The position numbers and the translations under genes are program-made. 64,000 bases of DNA from assembly GCF_000372725.1 (NCBI RefSeq), contig NW_005200722.1, positions 110,069-174,068 on the forward strand, written 5' to 3'. Within the stretch, counting starts at the first letter, position 1, and each line of letters starts with the position of its first letter. Origin of the DNA: Emiliania huxleyi CCMP1516 (lineage: Eukaryota; Haptophyta; Isochrysidales; Noelaerhabdaceae). Below are positions 31,190-42,433 of this stretch, one piece after another. Below the pieces are notes generated by a model that ran no database searches, was not told where the DNA came from, and saw only the letters and a program-made list of their open reading frames with translations.

Positions 31190-32753
31190 CGTATCCGCCG
31201 ACGAAATGATTTTCGACCGACCGCAGGGAAACGCAGGACGCCCCCCCCCCGACCGAGCTGCGAAACAACGGCGTCCACACCGGCCGCCGCTCGACAACCA
31301 AAATTTTCTTCGGCGCTGCGCGCCGTTGCAGTCGAGTGTATGTCTGTGTATCTTCCAGCCCAGGTGCCCAGCTATCGTGCCGCAAAATAGGTGGGTTAAA
31401 AAAAATGCGCACAAAAGCGCCCGCCGGTGTGTGTCCAAAGATGTAGCGCTACAAGTTGGGGACCTCGGGGGAGAGGAAGGGGGTGGGGAGGAGGGCCGGG
31501 CACCTGCACACGGCCCGCCGCCCTCTTCATGAGAGTTCCCTCGATGCGGACGAGCCCGAGGAGCGCCGCGTAGGCGTACTCGCGCAAAGACGGGTCGAAC
31601 GCCGGGTCGACGGGAGCGGCGATGACGGCGGTCGGGTCGATGATTCCACGTCGATGAATCCACGCCGAGGCGTGACAGTGACAGCGCGAACGCCCTGCCA
31701 TCCGGGGTCAAGTGCGTCATCTGGGTGCTTGGGTGAGATATGCACCCACGCGGGGCGGCAAGGCAGCGGCGCACCGAACTCTCGTCCGCGGTGTCTGTGT
31801 AGCACTCGGTGGTTGACGCATCCGACACACGGGCAGGTTTTCGCGCTTAGCAGCTGGCCAACGGTGATGACGCCGTCGCGTCACCGACGGCTCGTGCTTG
31901 CGTATGATAGCAACCCCTTGTCCGACGGCAGCGTCCTCGCGTCCGCCTCCGCCCGCGCGGCATCATCATTGTCCGCCTACACCACTGCGGCCGCGGCCGC
32001 ACCCGCGGTGGCAGGGTTTCACACACGCCCAGGCGCAGGTGCAGCAGCAGCCAGTGCAGCAGCAGCAGCTAGTGCAGCAGCGCGTGATCACGCTTGCACA
32101 CGCGATGGGCGGTCGTCATGTGCTGCAGGATGGGTCACTTTGGACGCGTCCCATCGGAAGGCCGCCGCTTCCACCCGGCTCCGAGAAGGCACAGCGAGGC
32201 GCGGTGCAATCAGTGGAAGCACCATCGGATCAAAAAGAACGCCGATGCTGCCCTACAGGCTGCGCAGACAGTGCTAGCTCTTTATAGCGAGGCGACCAGG
32301 CGCGAGATGTTCACTCTCGCGCCACATCCCTACAACGGGGTGCATTGTACCCACTTGCACGCCGGCACGAGCGCGGCGCCGCAGTGGGGCAAACGGGGCA
32401 TCTGGGGCTAGCTCAGCTATGAGCATCACCTCTCCCGCTTCTCGCCATCCCCGAGGAGCAGCGCGCCCGAAGCAGGTGAGTCACGGCCGCTAGGTACAGC
32501 GAGCGCGGCGAGCCAGAAGCGAGAAGGGAACGTCAAGGAGAAAATCAGCAGATTCCAAGATTCAATCTCGTTTGACAAAACACGGAGGTCGGGTAACTGG
32601 GAGTCGGGAGCTCGGGAGTATAAGAAAATCTCCCAAAATTTTCGTCGGCGCTGACGCGCCGACAAAGCTGGTGTCCGACCCCGACCGCCGGCCGAAACAG
32701 CCGCGTCCAGCCCGACCTGCGGCCGGCCGAAAATCATTTAGTCGGCGGACTTG
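31190..32753. mobile_element. DNA transposon copy B (TIR, TA target site)
   Basis: It is flanked by TA at 31188-31189 and 32754-32755, with inverted ends (C)GTATCCGCCGACGAAATGAT and ATCATTTAGTCGGCGGACTT. It is the longer, inverted relative of copy A. Its extra internal part (about 31450-31830) has a minus-strand coding-like stretch (GIIDPTAVIAAPVDPAFDPS, YAYAALLGLVRIEGTLMKRA), which could be transposase remnant or captured host sequence. GC-rich palindrome GCGGCCGCGGCCGC lies at 31987. No intact transposase frame is visible. Confidence 0.85.
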
Positions 32754-32790
32754 TACTCAACCGGCTGGGTGCCCAAAAAAGAGAATTTTA

Positions 32791-33164
32791 GAACCAAACT
32801 CCCTCGCACAACACCGGGCACGGGACTGGCGCGCACTGGCACTAACACAGGTACACCACGGGAGCCGCCTAAGCGACTCCTGCGAGGGTGGCGAGGCACT
32901 TAGCTCCGTGCACCCGCCCACCCCCGCCACAGGCAAGCTCATTCACGACCTGCTCTGCGATGGCCGTGTGAAGAACGACTGAGATGCGCTGCTTCTGCAG
33001 CCCCAGCCAGCTCTTGGTGGTCCAAGTCACCTCATCGAGGCACTGGGCCCGCGTCAGCTTGTTCTGTAGCACGTCCGCCGCCTTCCGGAGGATCTCACGG
33101 ACCCCCTTTCCGAACCCGCCGAACGATTCGAACAGCAGCTGCTGCACTTCGACGCCCTTGTCTT
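32791..33164 (-). mobile_element. 374-bp 5'-truncated retroposon (family R4) with 17-bp target duplication
   Basis: CAAAAAAGAGAATTTTA stands on both sides (32774-32790 and 33165-33181). In minus sense the insert begins inside an open frame (FESFGGFGKGVREILRKAAD, TTKSWLGLQKQRISVVLHTA, TAIAEQVVNELACGGGG) that stops at 32869. A 3' tail with TGTTAGTGCCAGTGCGCGCC follows. Truncated 5' end, intact 3' end and long target duplication are the marks of target-primed reverse transcription. The encoded fragment is not a family I recognise. A degenerate copy lies at 16921-17110. Confidence 0.85.
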
Positions 33165-33218
33165 CAAAAAAGAGAATTTTACAAAAGAGAAAGCAGGCTC
33201 AGAGTACCTAGGGGTCAG

Positions 33219-33345
33219 GGCTCTCTAGCCCGTAGCCCGATACCGATCATCCGGCCCGCTGGGTGCGCTTCTTAGCTCCTCGGCCCTGGATGTGAGGTTA
33301 CCGACTGCACTCCAAGTGCTCCAAGATACGAAACGAACACAACGC
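33219..33345 (+). repeat. Mini-element (about 95 bp) copy 1
   Basis: It contains CCCGCTGGGTGCGCTTCTTA, GGCCCTGGATGTGAGGTTAC and CTCCAAGTGCTCCAAG. The same element occurs at 34557-34672 (plus), 47786-47880 (minus), and partially at 47436-47490 (plus) and 27044-27085 (minus). Confidence 0.8.
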
Positions 33346-34556
33346 ACTCTCTCACGTTACAAGGGACATTCTGCAGAGATGCAGGGATGAGCTCAGCCTC
33401 GGGAGGAGCTCAGGCGCTTAAGAAAGCGCGAGAGGGTGGGGTGCCACAAAGATGTGGCGGATTAGGCTGAATATACTTTTCCTCTCGCACCCCATCTCTT
33501 TTCCTTCCTTTTTTCTCTACAGCACCCTCCCTCTCTTTTCCTCTCTATTTTCCCGGGGAAACCATCAAAATTTCCGGGCTCTGAGCCGAGACCCGAGTCT
33601 GAGGCTCGTTTGGGGCCGGCCCAAAATCAGCCAAATCTGCGGAGAGTTTCGGTCCGTTACGCAAATGCATGCGCGACTTGCACTCTTTCGTGCCACTCGC
33701 TCGCGGGTGCGCGGGGCATGGCCTCCCGCGCGGCTCGCGCTCACTCGGCCTGCCTCCGCCTCACGGCTGGCTGAACACGCCATGGGTCCGCCTGGTGCGG
33801 CGCTGCTCGCTCGCTGCGCTGCAGAAAGCTGCGAGAAGCAGGGTGGCCTCCTGAGCTTGAGCATGGCGCAGCGCGGCTGCTGGTGCTCGAGGGCGGCCGT
33901 GCAGTGGCGTGAGGGCCTGATTGGTGGTGACCTCGTGCTGCTTCAGCGTGCGCAGCATGCTCCCTCACCCGGTGCTGAGACATGCTGGTGGGCGACTGGC
34001 GCCAGCTTCTCAGTGCTGTCCCTGGCCTTGTGCAGCATGTCGCAATACTCCTGCTGCGCTGACCGGCGCGCGGGGCGCGTCGTGCCGCGAGTGGAGCGAG
34101 AGGCTCGAGGCGCGCGGCTGTCGGTCAACCCTGCGGCGCATGCGCGCCGCCAAGGCTGCTCGACAGGCGACTGGCATTGTGGCGACGCGGTCGCCGTTAC
34201 TCCAACTTTGCTTTGCCGATCAAAAGCGCCCGTCCTTTGCTTTTTAGCCGCCGAAATTTAGCTGGCTGTTTTTTCTTTATAGGCGTCTGCAACTTCCAAG
34301 CTGCGTATTCTTCTTGTATTATCGTCGAGTAGTGCAGGTACTCCGTGGGGGCAGTATGTATTCTTGTAAGATGTGCGTATTCTCGTCTCACTGGCTCCGA
34401 GTAGAAAAAGAAAGAAAACATGTTACAGTGTGGTGTTCATTAGCTCCGAGTAGAGGGGGCGTCCTGCAGTTAAGGGGAAACCCGGTACGCGGGGCCAACC
34501 CTCGGAGACCCGTGTTTACTTTAAGGCCCTTGCCCTGCGAACGCGCACCCCCGGGG
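33346..34556. other. Repeat-region spacer, no supported gene
   Basis: Several overlapping ORFs on both strands (for example 33452-34261) have no family character. A T/C-rich block lies at 33470-33560. Confidence 0.4.
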
Positions 34557-34672
34557 CTAGGGCTCTCTAGCCCGTAACCCGATGCCAATCATCCGGCTCG
34601 CTGGGTGCGCTTCTGAGCTCCCCGGCCCTGGATGTGCGGTTAATGACTGCACTCCAAGTGCTCCAAGTGCTG
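34557..34672 (+). repeat. Mini-element (about 95 bp) copy 2
   Basis: It starts GGCTCTCTAGCCCGTAACCC and ends ACTCCAAGTGCTCCAAGTG. It is in direct orientation with copy 1 and about 90% similar by eye. Confidence 0.8.
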
Positions 34673-36560
34673 CGAAATACCGGGTATTTTGCGGGTATAC
34701 CTGGAAAACCCCGGTAATACCTGAAAAATACCCTGCGACCGCCTGGGTATCGTGCCGATTTCCTCAATTTTGCCTCAGTGCTCAGATTTTGCCCCAGACC
34801 AGCTCTCAGACTCAGGGAAACTCGCGAGTTTCCAGAATGGAGCACCAAACACCCTCTGTTTTCCCTGGAAATTTCCGGAAACGCAAAGTGCTGGGGACCC
34901 TCTGAGCTCTGTTTTCCTTTTTGTTTGCCGGAAAAGTATATGCAGGCCAAGTGCCAAGTGGCGGAAGGGTGCCGCCGCGGTGCCCACCGGTGCCCGCAAG
35001 GAGCGCCGGCCTTGGAAGCCCGCCGAGCCAGCAGCCGCCAGTGCTGTCGCCACGCTGCCGGCCACGCCCGCGCGCACGCCGCTCGCGCCCTCCTCCTGAC
35101 CACCCTCTGCGCGCGCATGGTTGCATTCGTTTTGCCGCGCGAGCCGTGGTGAGGCCGTAGAGGCGCCGACAAACTAGAAGCGTGCGCCATGCAGACGCGG
35201 AGGAAGAGGAAGGAGGAGAGGTCGAGAGGCGCCACACACGATCGTGGACAGCAAGGTGGTGCAGCTCGGGCAGCAGCCAGAAAAAAAGGGTTTAAAGAAA
35301 TCAAGGAGATATATTTTCCATTTCGTGCACAAAGAGCACAAAGGTGGCACCCTCGGCCAGCTGAAGCTCTCGACTCGTCCACCTTGCTCTGGACTATGCC
35401 GACCTCAAACCACCAGCGCCAGCAACGACGTGCCACGGCTCGCCACGCATCTGTTGCGACCGACGACGTGCCCGACGCCGTCCCGCGGCCGCCAGGAAGA
35501 GGCCCGCGCAACCACTTCTGGGACCCGCGGCCGCCGGGCGTGTGGCGGCACAACGAGTCGAACGAACCGAACCAGCGCAGAGCGGCGCGTCTCACGAGCG
35601 CCCGCGGCCGCTACGCCGCCGCCGTCCGCGGCCGACGGTGGTCGCGAATCAACGCGGCGCGGTGCACCGCTGCGCCTGTCCTTCCGCGCCGCTGGACGTC
35701 GGCCGAGAAGACCGCTTCCCTCTGGGGACCCGACTCCGCGAAGATCGCGCGCGCGTCGTGAGTGGCGGCGCGCGCGCGATCTCCGTTCCCGGGCACGCCG
35801 GTCGCAGTGACATGGGCTCCCAGGCTCAAAAGCGCTCAACAGCGAGCTGCTCCTCCTCCTGCCGCCGCTCCGCTCACCGAGACAACTCGGTGCCGCCGTT
35901 CTCGCCGCCGCCGCCGCCGCCGCCGCCTCGCGCCTTGCCTCCGTCACCGCCGCCCTCCATCTCGCAGCGGCGCGTCCCTCTGATGGCGCGGGCTCCTCGC
36001 TCGTTGGCGCCTCGCCGCCGCCCCCCCTCTCGCCGCCGCTCCGCTCGTGGCCGCCCCATCCCCTGTCAATCCCGCCGCCTCCCCTGTCAATCCCCCCCAC
36101 CGCCGCCACCGCCTCGCGCGTTTAGCGGGCCTTTAAGCTTAGGAATCCTAAATAGAGGGTGGCCCCACTGGGGCCGCAGGCGGTCCCCAGTGGGGACTCC
36201 GGCACTTGATGTGTCCCAGTCACTTGGTCGGCCTGACCTTCCTAGTAGCAATCCTAGGGAGGGTGCCCACAGGACCCAAAAGAAAATAGCTTCCCGCCTC
36301 AAAAAGGGACGCACGAGGCAAATCTGATGTTGGAGTGTTCCAATAGGAGCGAGGCCTCTTCCGTTGGGGGACCGAGCACATAGGAAACGAGGGTTTCCCA
36401 TTGTGACCCGCTCCAGTGCGAGCGTGACACTGCACTCTTTTCTTTATTAGAGGACAGCCTATAAAGAAAAGAAACGCAATGTCGAAGGTGCCACCTTATC
36501 AACCACAAAAATAGGCCCGCGCGTGCTGCGCGGGCCCGGCGAGCGACTAGCGAGCCAACC
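34673..36560. other. Unassigned region
   Basis: Basic Arg-rich frames at 35189-36330 and their antisense frames show no recognisable domain. 36125-36510 drops to about half GC and shows neither gene nor tRNA, and may be an insertion. GGTATACCTGG / GGTAATACCTG-type repeats lie at 34680-34735. Confidence 0.4.
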
Positions 36561-36564
36561 TGCT

Positions 36565-36690
36565 AGTAAAATAAAAGTTTTCAAAAGGGGCGCAAGTTAC
36601 GCGGCGAGGGAAAAGGGAGCAAAGAGGGGCAGCAAAAGGGACAAAAGGGACGCAGTGACGCCAGCGGCTGGCAGCGGTGGTCAGGGCGAC
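36565..36690 (-). repeat. Family R3 3'-end, copy 1
   Basis: AAAATAAAAGTTTTCAAAAG through AGCGGTGGTCAGGGCGACCA is repeated at 38427-38550. The A/T-rich AAATAAAA border on the left is probably the 3' tail in minus sense. A minus-strand frame continues into this copy from about 37668. Confidence 0.75.
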
Positions 36691-37739
36691 CAAGCCGGCG
36701 ATCGCGCTACACTCAGAGACAGGGTTGGTCGGCGTGCGGGTTCGCTGTCCAGAGTCCACCCAACGCGACTCAGAGGTGCATGGCCGAGGCGTCCGAGGCA
36801 CCGAAGGCAGAAGCCTGGGACGTAAGCACAGAGAAAGGTCACTGCCGCTGGCCATCCCGAAACCGGCACTCGTCGTAGACGGGAGGCGCGGCAGAAGCGG
36901 TCTGAGGGCGAAAGGAGAAGCACACCAGGCGGGCAACCTCCAGGCCGCGTGCGATGGAGACGGGCCGCGTGCCATCACAACTTGTAATAGAGGTCGGGTT
37001 CGAAGGTGGCGTGTGGCGCCAGGCGAGCACCACAGGAGGCCGGCCGGAAAGCTATCGGGCTGAAGTCCAAGCTCGGGCTTGACAACGGACATGGCGAGCG
37101 CATGCAAAGGCAAGGAATGCGTACGGCCGGGCCAGCTGCATGGCTGTGGCGGGCTGGGACTGGCGAGATGAAAGGAGTGGCAAGCAGCAGCAAGCCCACT
37201 CACCCTGCTAGTGCACCCCGGAGGGCCGCACACTCCAAAAAGCAGTCTTTGATGGGCGGTCTGTGACAGCATGACAGATCTTCCGTGCATAAGGAGATAG
37301 CTCAAAGCGCTTGCGCGCCATGCACACACACACATGGTGAAGACGGCGCCGGTGGCTGCCCGGTGTTGAGCTGGTGTTGAGTGAGCGCAGGTTGGATTGT
37401 TGTCGTGTGTGCGGCAGCAGGAGGTAAGGTACGAGGAGCTCAAAGCGAGTTGAGAGTTGCGATGCTTAAAAGAGGCTTGTGTGGAGGTCGCCAAATACCG
37501 CAGAAAGGGGGCGATAATTGCTGTGAACATGGAATAAAGAACATGGAATAAAGAACGCGGAATAAAGAACCTTGGAAAGAACTGTGCGTGCAAACAACAC
37601 TGGGCACGCGCGAAAGCAGCCTCCTTGAAGTCAAAGGGGTCTAGATTTGGAGCGCAGCCGAAGATCAAAGTCCCACAGGCTGCCCAAGACGCACAAGCAC
37701 GGGACTATCTAAGTAAAATAAAATGGACACCTCTATCGA

Positions 37740-37976
37740 CTAAAGGTACTCGTGCACGGTGCCAACGACTGTGCATACGTTCACCTCGGTCAGAGGATGC
37801 AGGAAGTGCTTGTAGTACACAAGATAGTGACCGAAGTAGAACACGACGATGAAGAGGGTTGCTGGTGCGGCCAACACTTTTGAAAAATGAACATTCATGT
37901 AAGCATTGGCCAGCACGGCGATGCTCCAAAGCGCAATGGTGTAGCAACCGTCGGAGAACGATTCGGCGGCAAACAT
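37740..37976 (-). CDS. Small hydrophobic ORF next to a retroposon-type tail
   Basis: A 78-residue frame with two hydrophobic stretches (CYTIALWSIAVLANAYM, TLFIVVFYFGHYLVYY) ends TVVGTVHEYL. Its stop is followed by GAGGTGTCCATTTTATTTTA, the same kind of end as families R2 and R3. It may be the last exon of a membrane protein gene, or a gene fragment carried by a retroposon. I do not recognise it. Confidence 0.3.
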   Translation of the reverse strand: MFAAESFSDGCYTIALWSIAVLANAYMNVHFSKVLAAPATLFIVVFYFGHYLVYYKHFLHPLTEVNVCTVVGTVHEYL

Positions 37977-38270
37977 GCCGTCGTGGCACAGAAGGGGAAA
38001 GGGAAAAGCGCCGTTACCGGAAAACGTTCCGTTGCGGAATGGGCTGCCATGCGAGCAGGCCGCAGGAATACGACGACCTTGCCGGCCTGGCCGGTGCCAT
38101 CAGCAGCGGGCTCCGGGAAGAGGGGGCAGAGGCACCCAGCCCAGCCAATGCCGAAGCGGAGCCGGCCGCCAGCCACCCCTCCGCCACCGATCTCGGCGTG
38201 GACGAGGATAAAAAGGGTCCGGCTCTCCGCCCGCAGGCGCATTTTGTATGTACCGACGAGGCGGTGCCCG

Positions 38271-38373
38271 GTGCCGAACCTTGAGACAGCACATTGTAGA
38301 TCCCTGGGTGCCGAACCTTGAGACAGCACATTGTAGATCCCTGGGTGCCGAACCTTGAGACAGCACATTGGAG
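38271..38373. repeat. 37-bp tandem repeat, about 2.8 copies
   Basis: The unit GTGCCGAACCTTGAGACAGC + ACATTGTAGATCCCTGG starts at 38271, 38308 and 38345. The sequence just left of it matches 26932-26966 in inverted orientation. Confidence 0.92.
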
Positions 38374-38426
38374 CGAGTGACGGGTAATCGTGGCCGTGGC
38401 CAAGAAAGAAAGGGTGTATTAAATAA

Positions 38427-38550
38427 AATAAAAGCTTTCAAAAGGGGCGCAAGTTACGCGGCGAGGGAAAAGGGAGCAAAGAGGGGCAGCAAAAGGGACA
38501 AAAGGGACGCAGTGACGCCAGCGGCTGGCAGCGGTGGTCAGGGCGACCAA
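38427..38550 (-). repeat. Family R3 3'-end, copy 2
   Basis: Near-identical to 36565-36690. The identity stops at GGGCGACCAA, as expected for a 5'-truncated copy in minus sense. Confidence 0.75.
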
Positions 38551-39208
38551 AAGGAAAACAGACGGGGTGCGAAAGCCTAACCTGCTTTCTAAAAAAGAAA
38601 GAAAACGGACAACCTCCCATCCCGCCCTCCGCCCTCGCTCTCCGCCCCTGCCCTGGCTGGCCTGGGTGGCATCTCCCCATTATCACGCGCCAAGTGGGAG
38701 GGAGGTGGACGGGGCCCTGAGCCGACCTAGCCCTAAACGGAATGGGGCGCCCAACACGTGCCCGGATTACTGTGCCTTCCCCGGGTGCAGCCTTTCGGCT
38801 CGTGAAGGGTCGGTGCGTGTCGTGATCCCCTGGAACACCCGTACTCTCCCGCGCCATCTCCATCGCCCTCTTCGGCTGCGGCCTTACCACCAAGATCGGG
38901 AGGCGGCCAGGGCTCATAGACTCGGTCGAGAGACCCCAGATTGGCATCCATGCCTCTCTGGACAGGGTGGCCCGCCACAACGACCCCTGGAATTGCGACT
39001 CGCCGCTTTCCTCCCGCTGTGATTCTGTGTGAGCTCTGTGTCTTGATTTGCCAACAATATACCTACTACCAAGGGAGGGATGGACGAAAGCGAGCAAAAC
39101 GGTGAAGCGCCGCGTGCGAAGCTCTTGCCGCGTTGGCGTTGAAGACGGAGGCGCGCTGCAGGCTCGGTGGAGCCACACAAGATAACTCGCATTACCGATT
39201 CACGCAAG
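38551..39208. other. Spacer, 5' flank of the ORF at 39209
   Basis: AAAAAAGAAAGAAAACGGACAACC at 38589-38613 is another microsatellite border of the R1/R2 type. Otherwise no gene is supported. Confidence 0.45.
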
Positions 39209-40135
39209 ATGTCTCGCTTTGCCTTCGCCGGCGATGGCGCCTACCCCGGCGACGGCGGTCGTGAGCTGCAGCGGCTCTGGATGCTCGGAACTTGGCGGCC
39301 GCTAAAGCAATGCGACGGTCGCTACGTGAGCCGGAACGTGGAGTGGTCGGCGCTGGCGCTGCGAGAGCTCTGCGAGTCAGTGGGAGTGACTGCAGCGGGC
39401 CACGTTGTCACATGCCGCGAGGCGGGCCCGCGTGACGACGAGGTGCAGTGCGTGCGCCTCCGTGGCGGCGGCGGCCTCCTCACCTACGCAAAAGAGGCGG
39501 ACGGCGGCGTTGCGCGACACGTACACACGCTCAACACGGAGAGCGGTCTCGCCCGGAAGCTGCTCGCGCTCGGCGGCGGTGCGGATGGCAGGCTGGTCCG
39601 CGCGCTGTCGGACGCGAGGGCGGCGCACCTCTTCTCCTCGCTTTGCCGCCTCCTCGAGCGAGTCGAAGAGCCCGCCCGGACACAAGCGGCGCCGCCTCTC
39701 GCCACGGCGCTGCGCCTCGCAGCGGCGCGGGTGGGAGCGCATAGCGCCGGTTGTCCCGCTCCAGCGGCTCCTGCTCCAGATACATCTGCTGCCGCGGCAC
39801 CTGCTGCGCCCCTCCTTCGGCTGAGCCTCGTGGGGGCGCACGGCGTGCTGCCCTCCAAGTGCAGAAAGTGCGACGTCGACACGGTCGTGCTCGTGGCGCC
39901 GACTCATGCGGCGATATCGGAGGTGGCCGTGCGCAAGCTGCGCCTCAAGTGCAAGGAGCGTGGCCGAGTCCTCCTCACCCTCAAGAAGGGCAGCGGTGCC
40001 CTAGCCGCCGGCGCGGTGCTGCCGCGGGAGGAGGCGGACCTGCACGCGTGGGGCCTCCGCAACGACGCGGTCGTCGCCGTGAGCGTGGCTGACGCGGGAC
40101 CACCACCACGGAGACAGTCACAAAGTGAGAAGTGA
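39209..40135 (+). CDS. Unknown protein, about 308 residues
   Basis: From MSRFAFAGDG (39209) the frame is uninterrupted with good mixed composition: YPGDGGRELQRLWMLGTWRP, NVEWSALALRELCESVGVTA, RHVHTLNTESGLARKLLALG, an Ala/Pro linker (about 185-215) and a C-terminal part DTVVLVAPTHAAISEVAVRK ... LPREEADLHAWGLRNDAVVA. The C-terminal part has the feel of a ubiquitin-like beta-grasp fold, which is only an impression. An in-frame ATG lies further upstream at 39167. No family recognised. Confidence 0.55.
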   Translation: MSRFAFAGDGAYPGDGGRELQRLWMLGTWRPLKQCDGRYVSRNVEWSALALRELCESVGVTAAGHVVTCREAGPRDDEVQCVRLRGGGGLLTYAKEADGGVARHVHTLNTESGLARKLLALGGGADGRLVRALSDARAAHLFSSLCRLLERVEEPARTQAAPPLATALRLAAARVGAHSAGCPAPAAPAPDTSAAAAPAAPLLRLSLVGAHGVLPSKCRKCDVDTVVLVAPTHAAISEVAVRKLRLKCKERGRVLLTLKKGSGALAAGAVLPREEADLHAWGLRNDAVVAVSVADAGPPPRRQSQSEK

Positions 40136-40374
40136 GTGAGTGTAGTAGTCCGTGCTTCTTAAACAGATGGTCGTCGTTTTCTTTTTTCAGAGTCGGAGAG
40201 TGTTAGTGCCACACCCTAGTCTGGGCCGCTTGGTTTTGTTCGTGTGCGCCAGTCTTTCCCAGTCTCGTGCCTAGTCGCTAGTGCAAACGAAATGAAAATA
40301 GAAAAACCAAAAAGAAAGAAAAATAAATTGCCTCAAATTCTCAGAAGTTTTATTCTCGCAAGACATGCCAGAAA
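40136..40374. other. 3' flank of unknown gene
   Basis: 40235-40275 (GCGCCAGTCT, CAGTCTCGTGCCTAGT) resembles the 3' tail of family R4 and the 3' flank of the GT32 gene. AAAAAGAAAGAAAAATAAAT follows. Confidence 0.5.
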
Positions 40375-41520
40375 TAAATAAATAAATAAAAACGGACACC
40401 TCTCTACTGTGAGATGGGTAAAAAGGAACAGGTCCCCGCCCTTGCGATCTTTGTGCAGGGTTCTTTGTGGGTGTGGTCGGCGACTAGAGCCGGGGTCGTC
40501 CTCCCCGCCGATGGGGGACTAGCACTAGCCGTCTTCCACATGGTCCCTCGGGTCCCTGCTGCTCCTAATCTCTTCGTACATCCTCCTGCTGATCTCCGCA
40601 AAGTCCTGCTCCCTCCCTCGTCTCGCCCTGCGCGTCTGCTCCGCCTCACCGTCTTCTGCCCTGCGTCGTCTGGCGACGGGTCCTCCATAGTCGGTCGAGG
40701 TCGCCGCCCTCCTCGTGCCTCTTCCCAACGTTCCCTCGGCGGCCGATGCCGTCTGCTCCGGCTCCCCAGTCCCCGGGTCTGCCCTGCTCTCGTCTGCGCT
40801 AGTTTCTGCTTCATCCACACCAGCGTCTCTCCTCTTCCTTCTCCCCTTCTTGTATGCTTTGCACATCGCGTCGATTCCTTTTCGCGTGAGCACCAGCCTG
40901 AAGCCCGCCCAGCATCTGAACCGCTCCCTAAGTCGAAGGAGCATCATCAGTCTCACCCACTTCGCTCTCTGCCCACCGTCTCCGCTCCCTCCCGCTTGAG
41001 CCGCCGTCGCGGCCCTCGTTCGTCCCACTGGCTGCTGGCCTGTCTGCACGTTACCTCCGTTATCCCTCCTCCTCTGCCTCTCCCTCAAGGCCGGCCGAGC
41101 CTCTTTCCACCCAGTGAAGAGCTTCCTCAGCCACTCGATGTGTTCCTCTCTCTTCATTATGCGCGCCGTAGCCTCATCATTGAGCTGGATCCACCTCTGC
41201 ACCGCGCCCGTCGCCGCCTCGGCCACGACTTGCAAGTTCCTCGTGACCCCGGCGCCAAGGTCCCTCCGGCTCTTCTCCGAGAGATCATCTACCAGCGCCG
41301 GCAACACCCCCCCGACGGCTGGGGCTAGTGCATCGTACCCAAAAGACATGCCAGAGACTCGGAGCGGGGCATCCAAAACAACAGGGCGGAAGGGAGGGGT
41401 GACCATACGCGCAGCGCAGGAGGGAGTGCCCCTAAGGGGGCGCAAAGGTAGCTGCCTCATTCTGGAGTGCGTCGTGGGTCCGGGGGTGTGACTCTTGTGT
41501 TTAAAACAGGAAAAAGACAA
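40375..41520 (-). mobile_element. Retroposon family R2, longer copy with ORF
   Basis: In minus sense an ORF of up to 331 residues (41520-40525; internal ATG at 41406, MVTPPFRPVVLDAPLRVSGM) ends DFAEISRRMYEEIRSSRD and a stop at 40525. A 3' UTR of about 140 bp and a TTTTTATTTATTTATTT tail follow. The body contains IEWLRKLFTGWKEARPALRE and WVRLMMLLRLRERFRCWAGF, two basic Trp-containing helical segments, and an Arg/Glu-rich tail. The last 160 bp recur, 5'-truncated, at 48408-48565 with a target duplication. No reverse transcriptase is visible, so this may be an ORF1-type protein or a host transcript that has been retroposed. Confidence 0.6.
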
Positions 41521-42333
41521 ACACCAAAAGAAAGAAGCCCCGCCGGTTCTTGCCCCCCCCCCCTCCCCCAGCTAGGCGCTAGCAGGTTGCGGACGCGGAT
41601 GCGGAATACGAGCCGTGCTTGGCGGTGTATCAGGCGCACTGCGCCGACCCGCTAGCTTGTGTATATTCTCTGCGGACGAATCTGGGTGTGACTCTCACAC
41701 TCTCTCCGCTCTCTCGGGCCGAGCGTTTTTGATCTCTGGGTCAGTGGGGGGCCGAGCCGCCTCGGGGTGGCGGGCGGGCGGGCGTTTTGAAAAACAGAAA
41801 ACAGAAAACAGAGGGGGGCCAGGGCCCCCACTACGATTAGACACACGCACCTGGCTCCTGGGACAAGGGGCGAGAATCGCGCAGCATGCAGTTCAGCGGA
41901 GATGGGAGAAGCTGAGAAGGGGGGGGGGGGGGGGCAAGGGGGGGGGGCAACTTCCCCACACGGCAGCTTGGAGCTGACCCCAGGAAAAAAAACGAGAACA
42001 GCGATGGCCCCCCCATATGACCGTAAACAAAAATGACGAGCCCACAGCGATGCACCGGCAGCAAAGGCGGCAAAAAGGGCCCGGACCCCCGGGGGGCAGC
42101 AAAAACATCGGCGGACGGGGGAGCACACAAAACACCTCGGCATAGGAGCCAGGGGTGGGGGCTGGGCCTGCATCATGAATGGGCCTGATAGCGACGGCGG
42201 CAACCTAGGCAAAACGGCGGCAAGGGTGGCAACGGTCACCATGTTAAATACCACGATGAAGCTGACAAAATGGATGACCCCCTCCCGCAACAATGGACAT
42301 ATCCTCAATGTCGTCGCCCTTGCCGGAAGGGGC
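41521..42333. other. Low-complexity region left of the gap
   Basis: A G-run of about 22 (41919-41935) and a second G-run (41940-41947) plus AAAACAGAAAACAG repeats are present. A minus-strand frame with a hydrophobic stretch (IHFVSFIVVFNMVTVATLAA) near 42190-42270 runs into the gap and cannot be judged. Confidence 0.45.
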
Positions 42334-42433
42334 NNNNNNNNNNNNNNNNNNNNNNNNNNNNNNNNNNNNNNNNNNNNNNNNNNNNNNNNNNNNNNNNNNN
42401 NNNNNNNNNNNNNNNNNNNNNNNNNNNNNNNNN
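42334..42433. other. Assembly gap (100 N)
   Basis: Exactly 100 unresolved bases. Frames crossing it are not meaningful. Confidence 1.

Noticed and set aside
33452-34261. 269-residue plus-strand ORF
   Set aside because: Ordinary GC-rich open frame in repeat sequence. The opposite strand is equally open and neither shows a family motif.
38271-38373. CRISPR-like array (37-bp repeats)
   Set aside because: The units abut without spacers. It is a plain tandem repeat in a eukaryotic genome.
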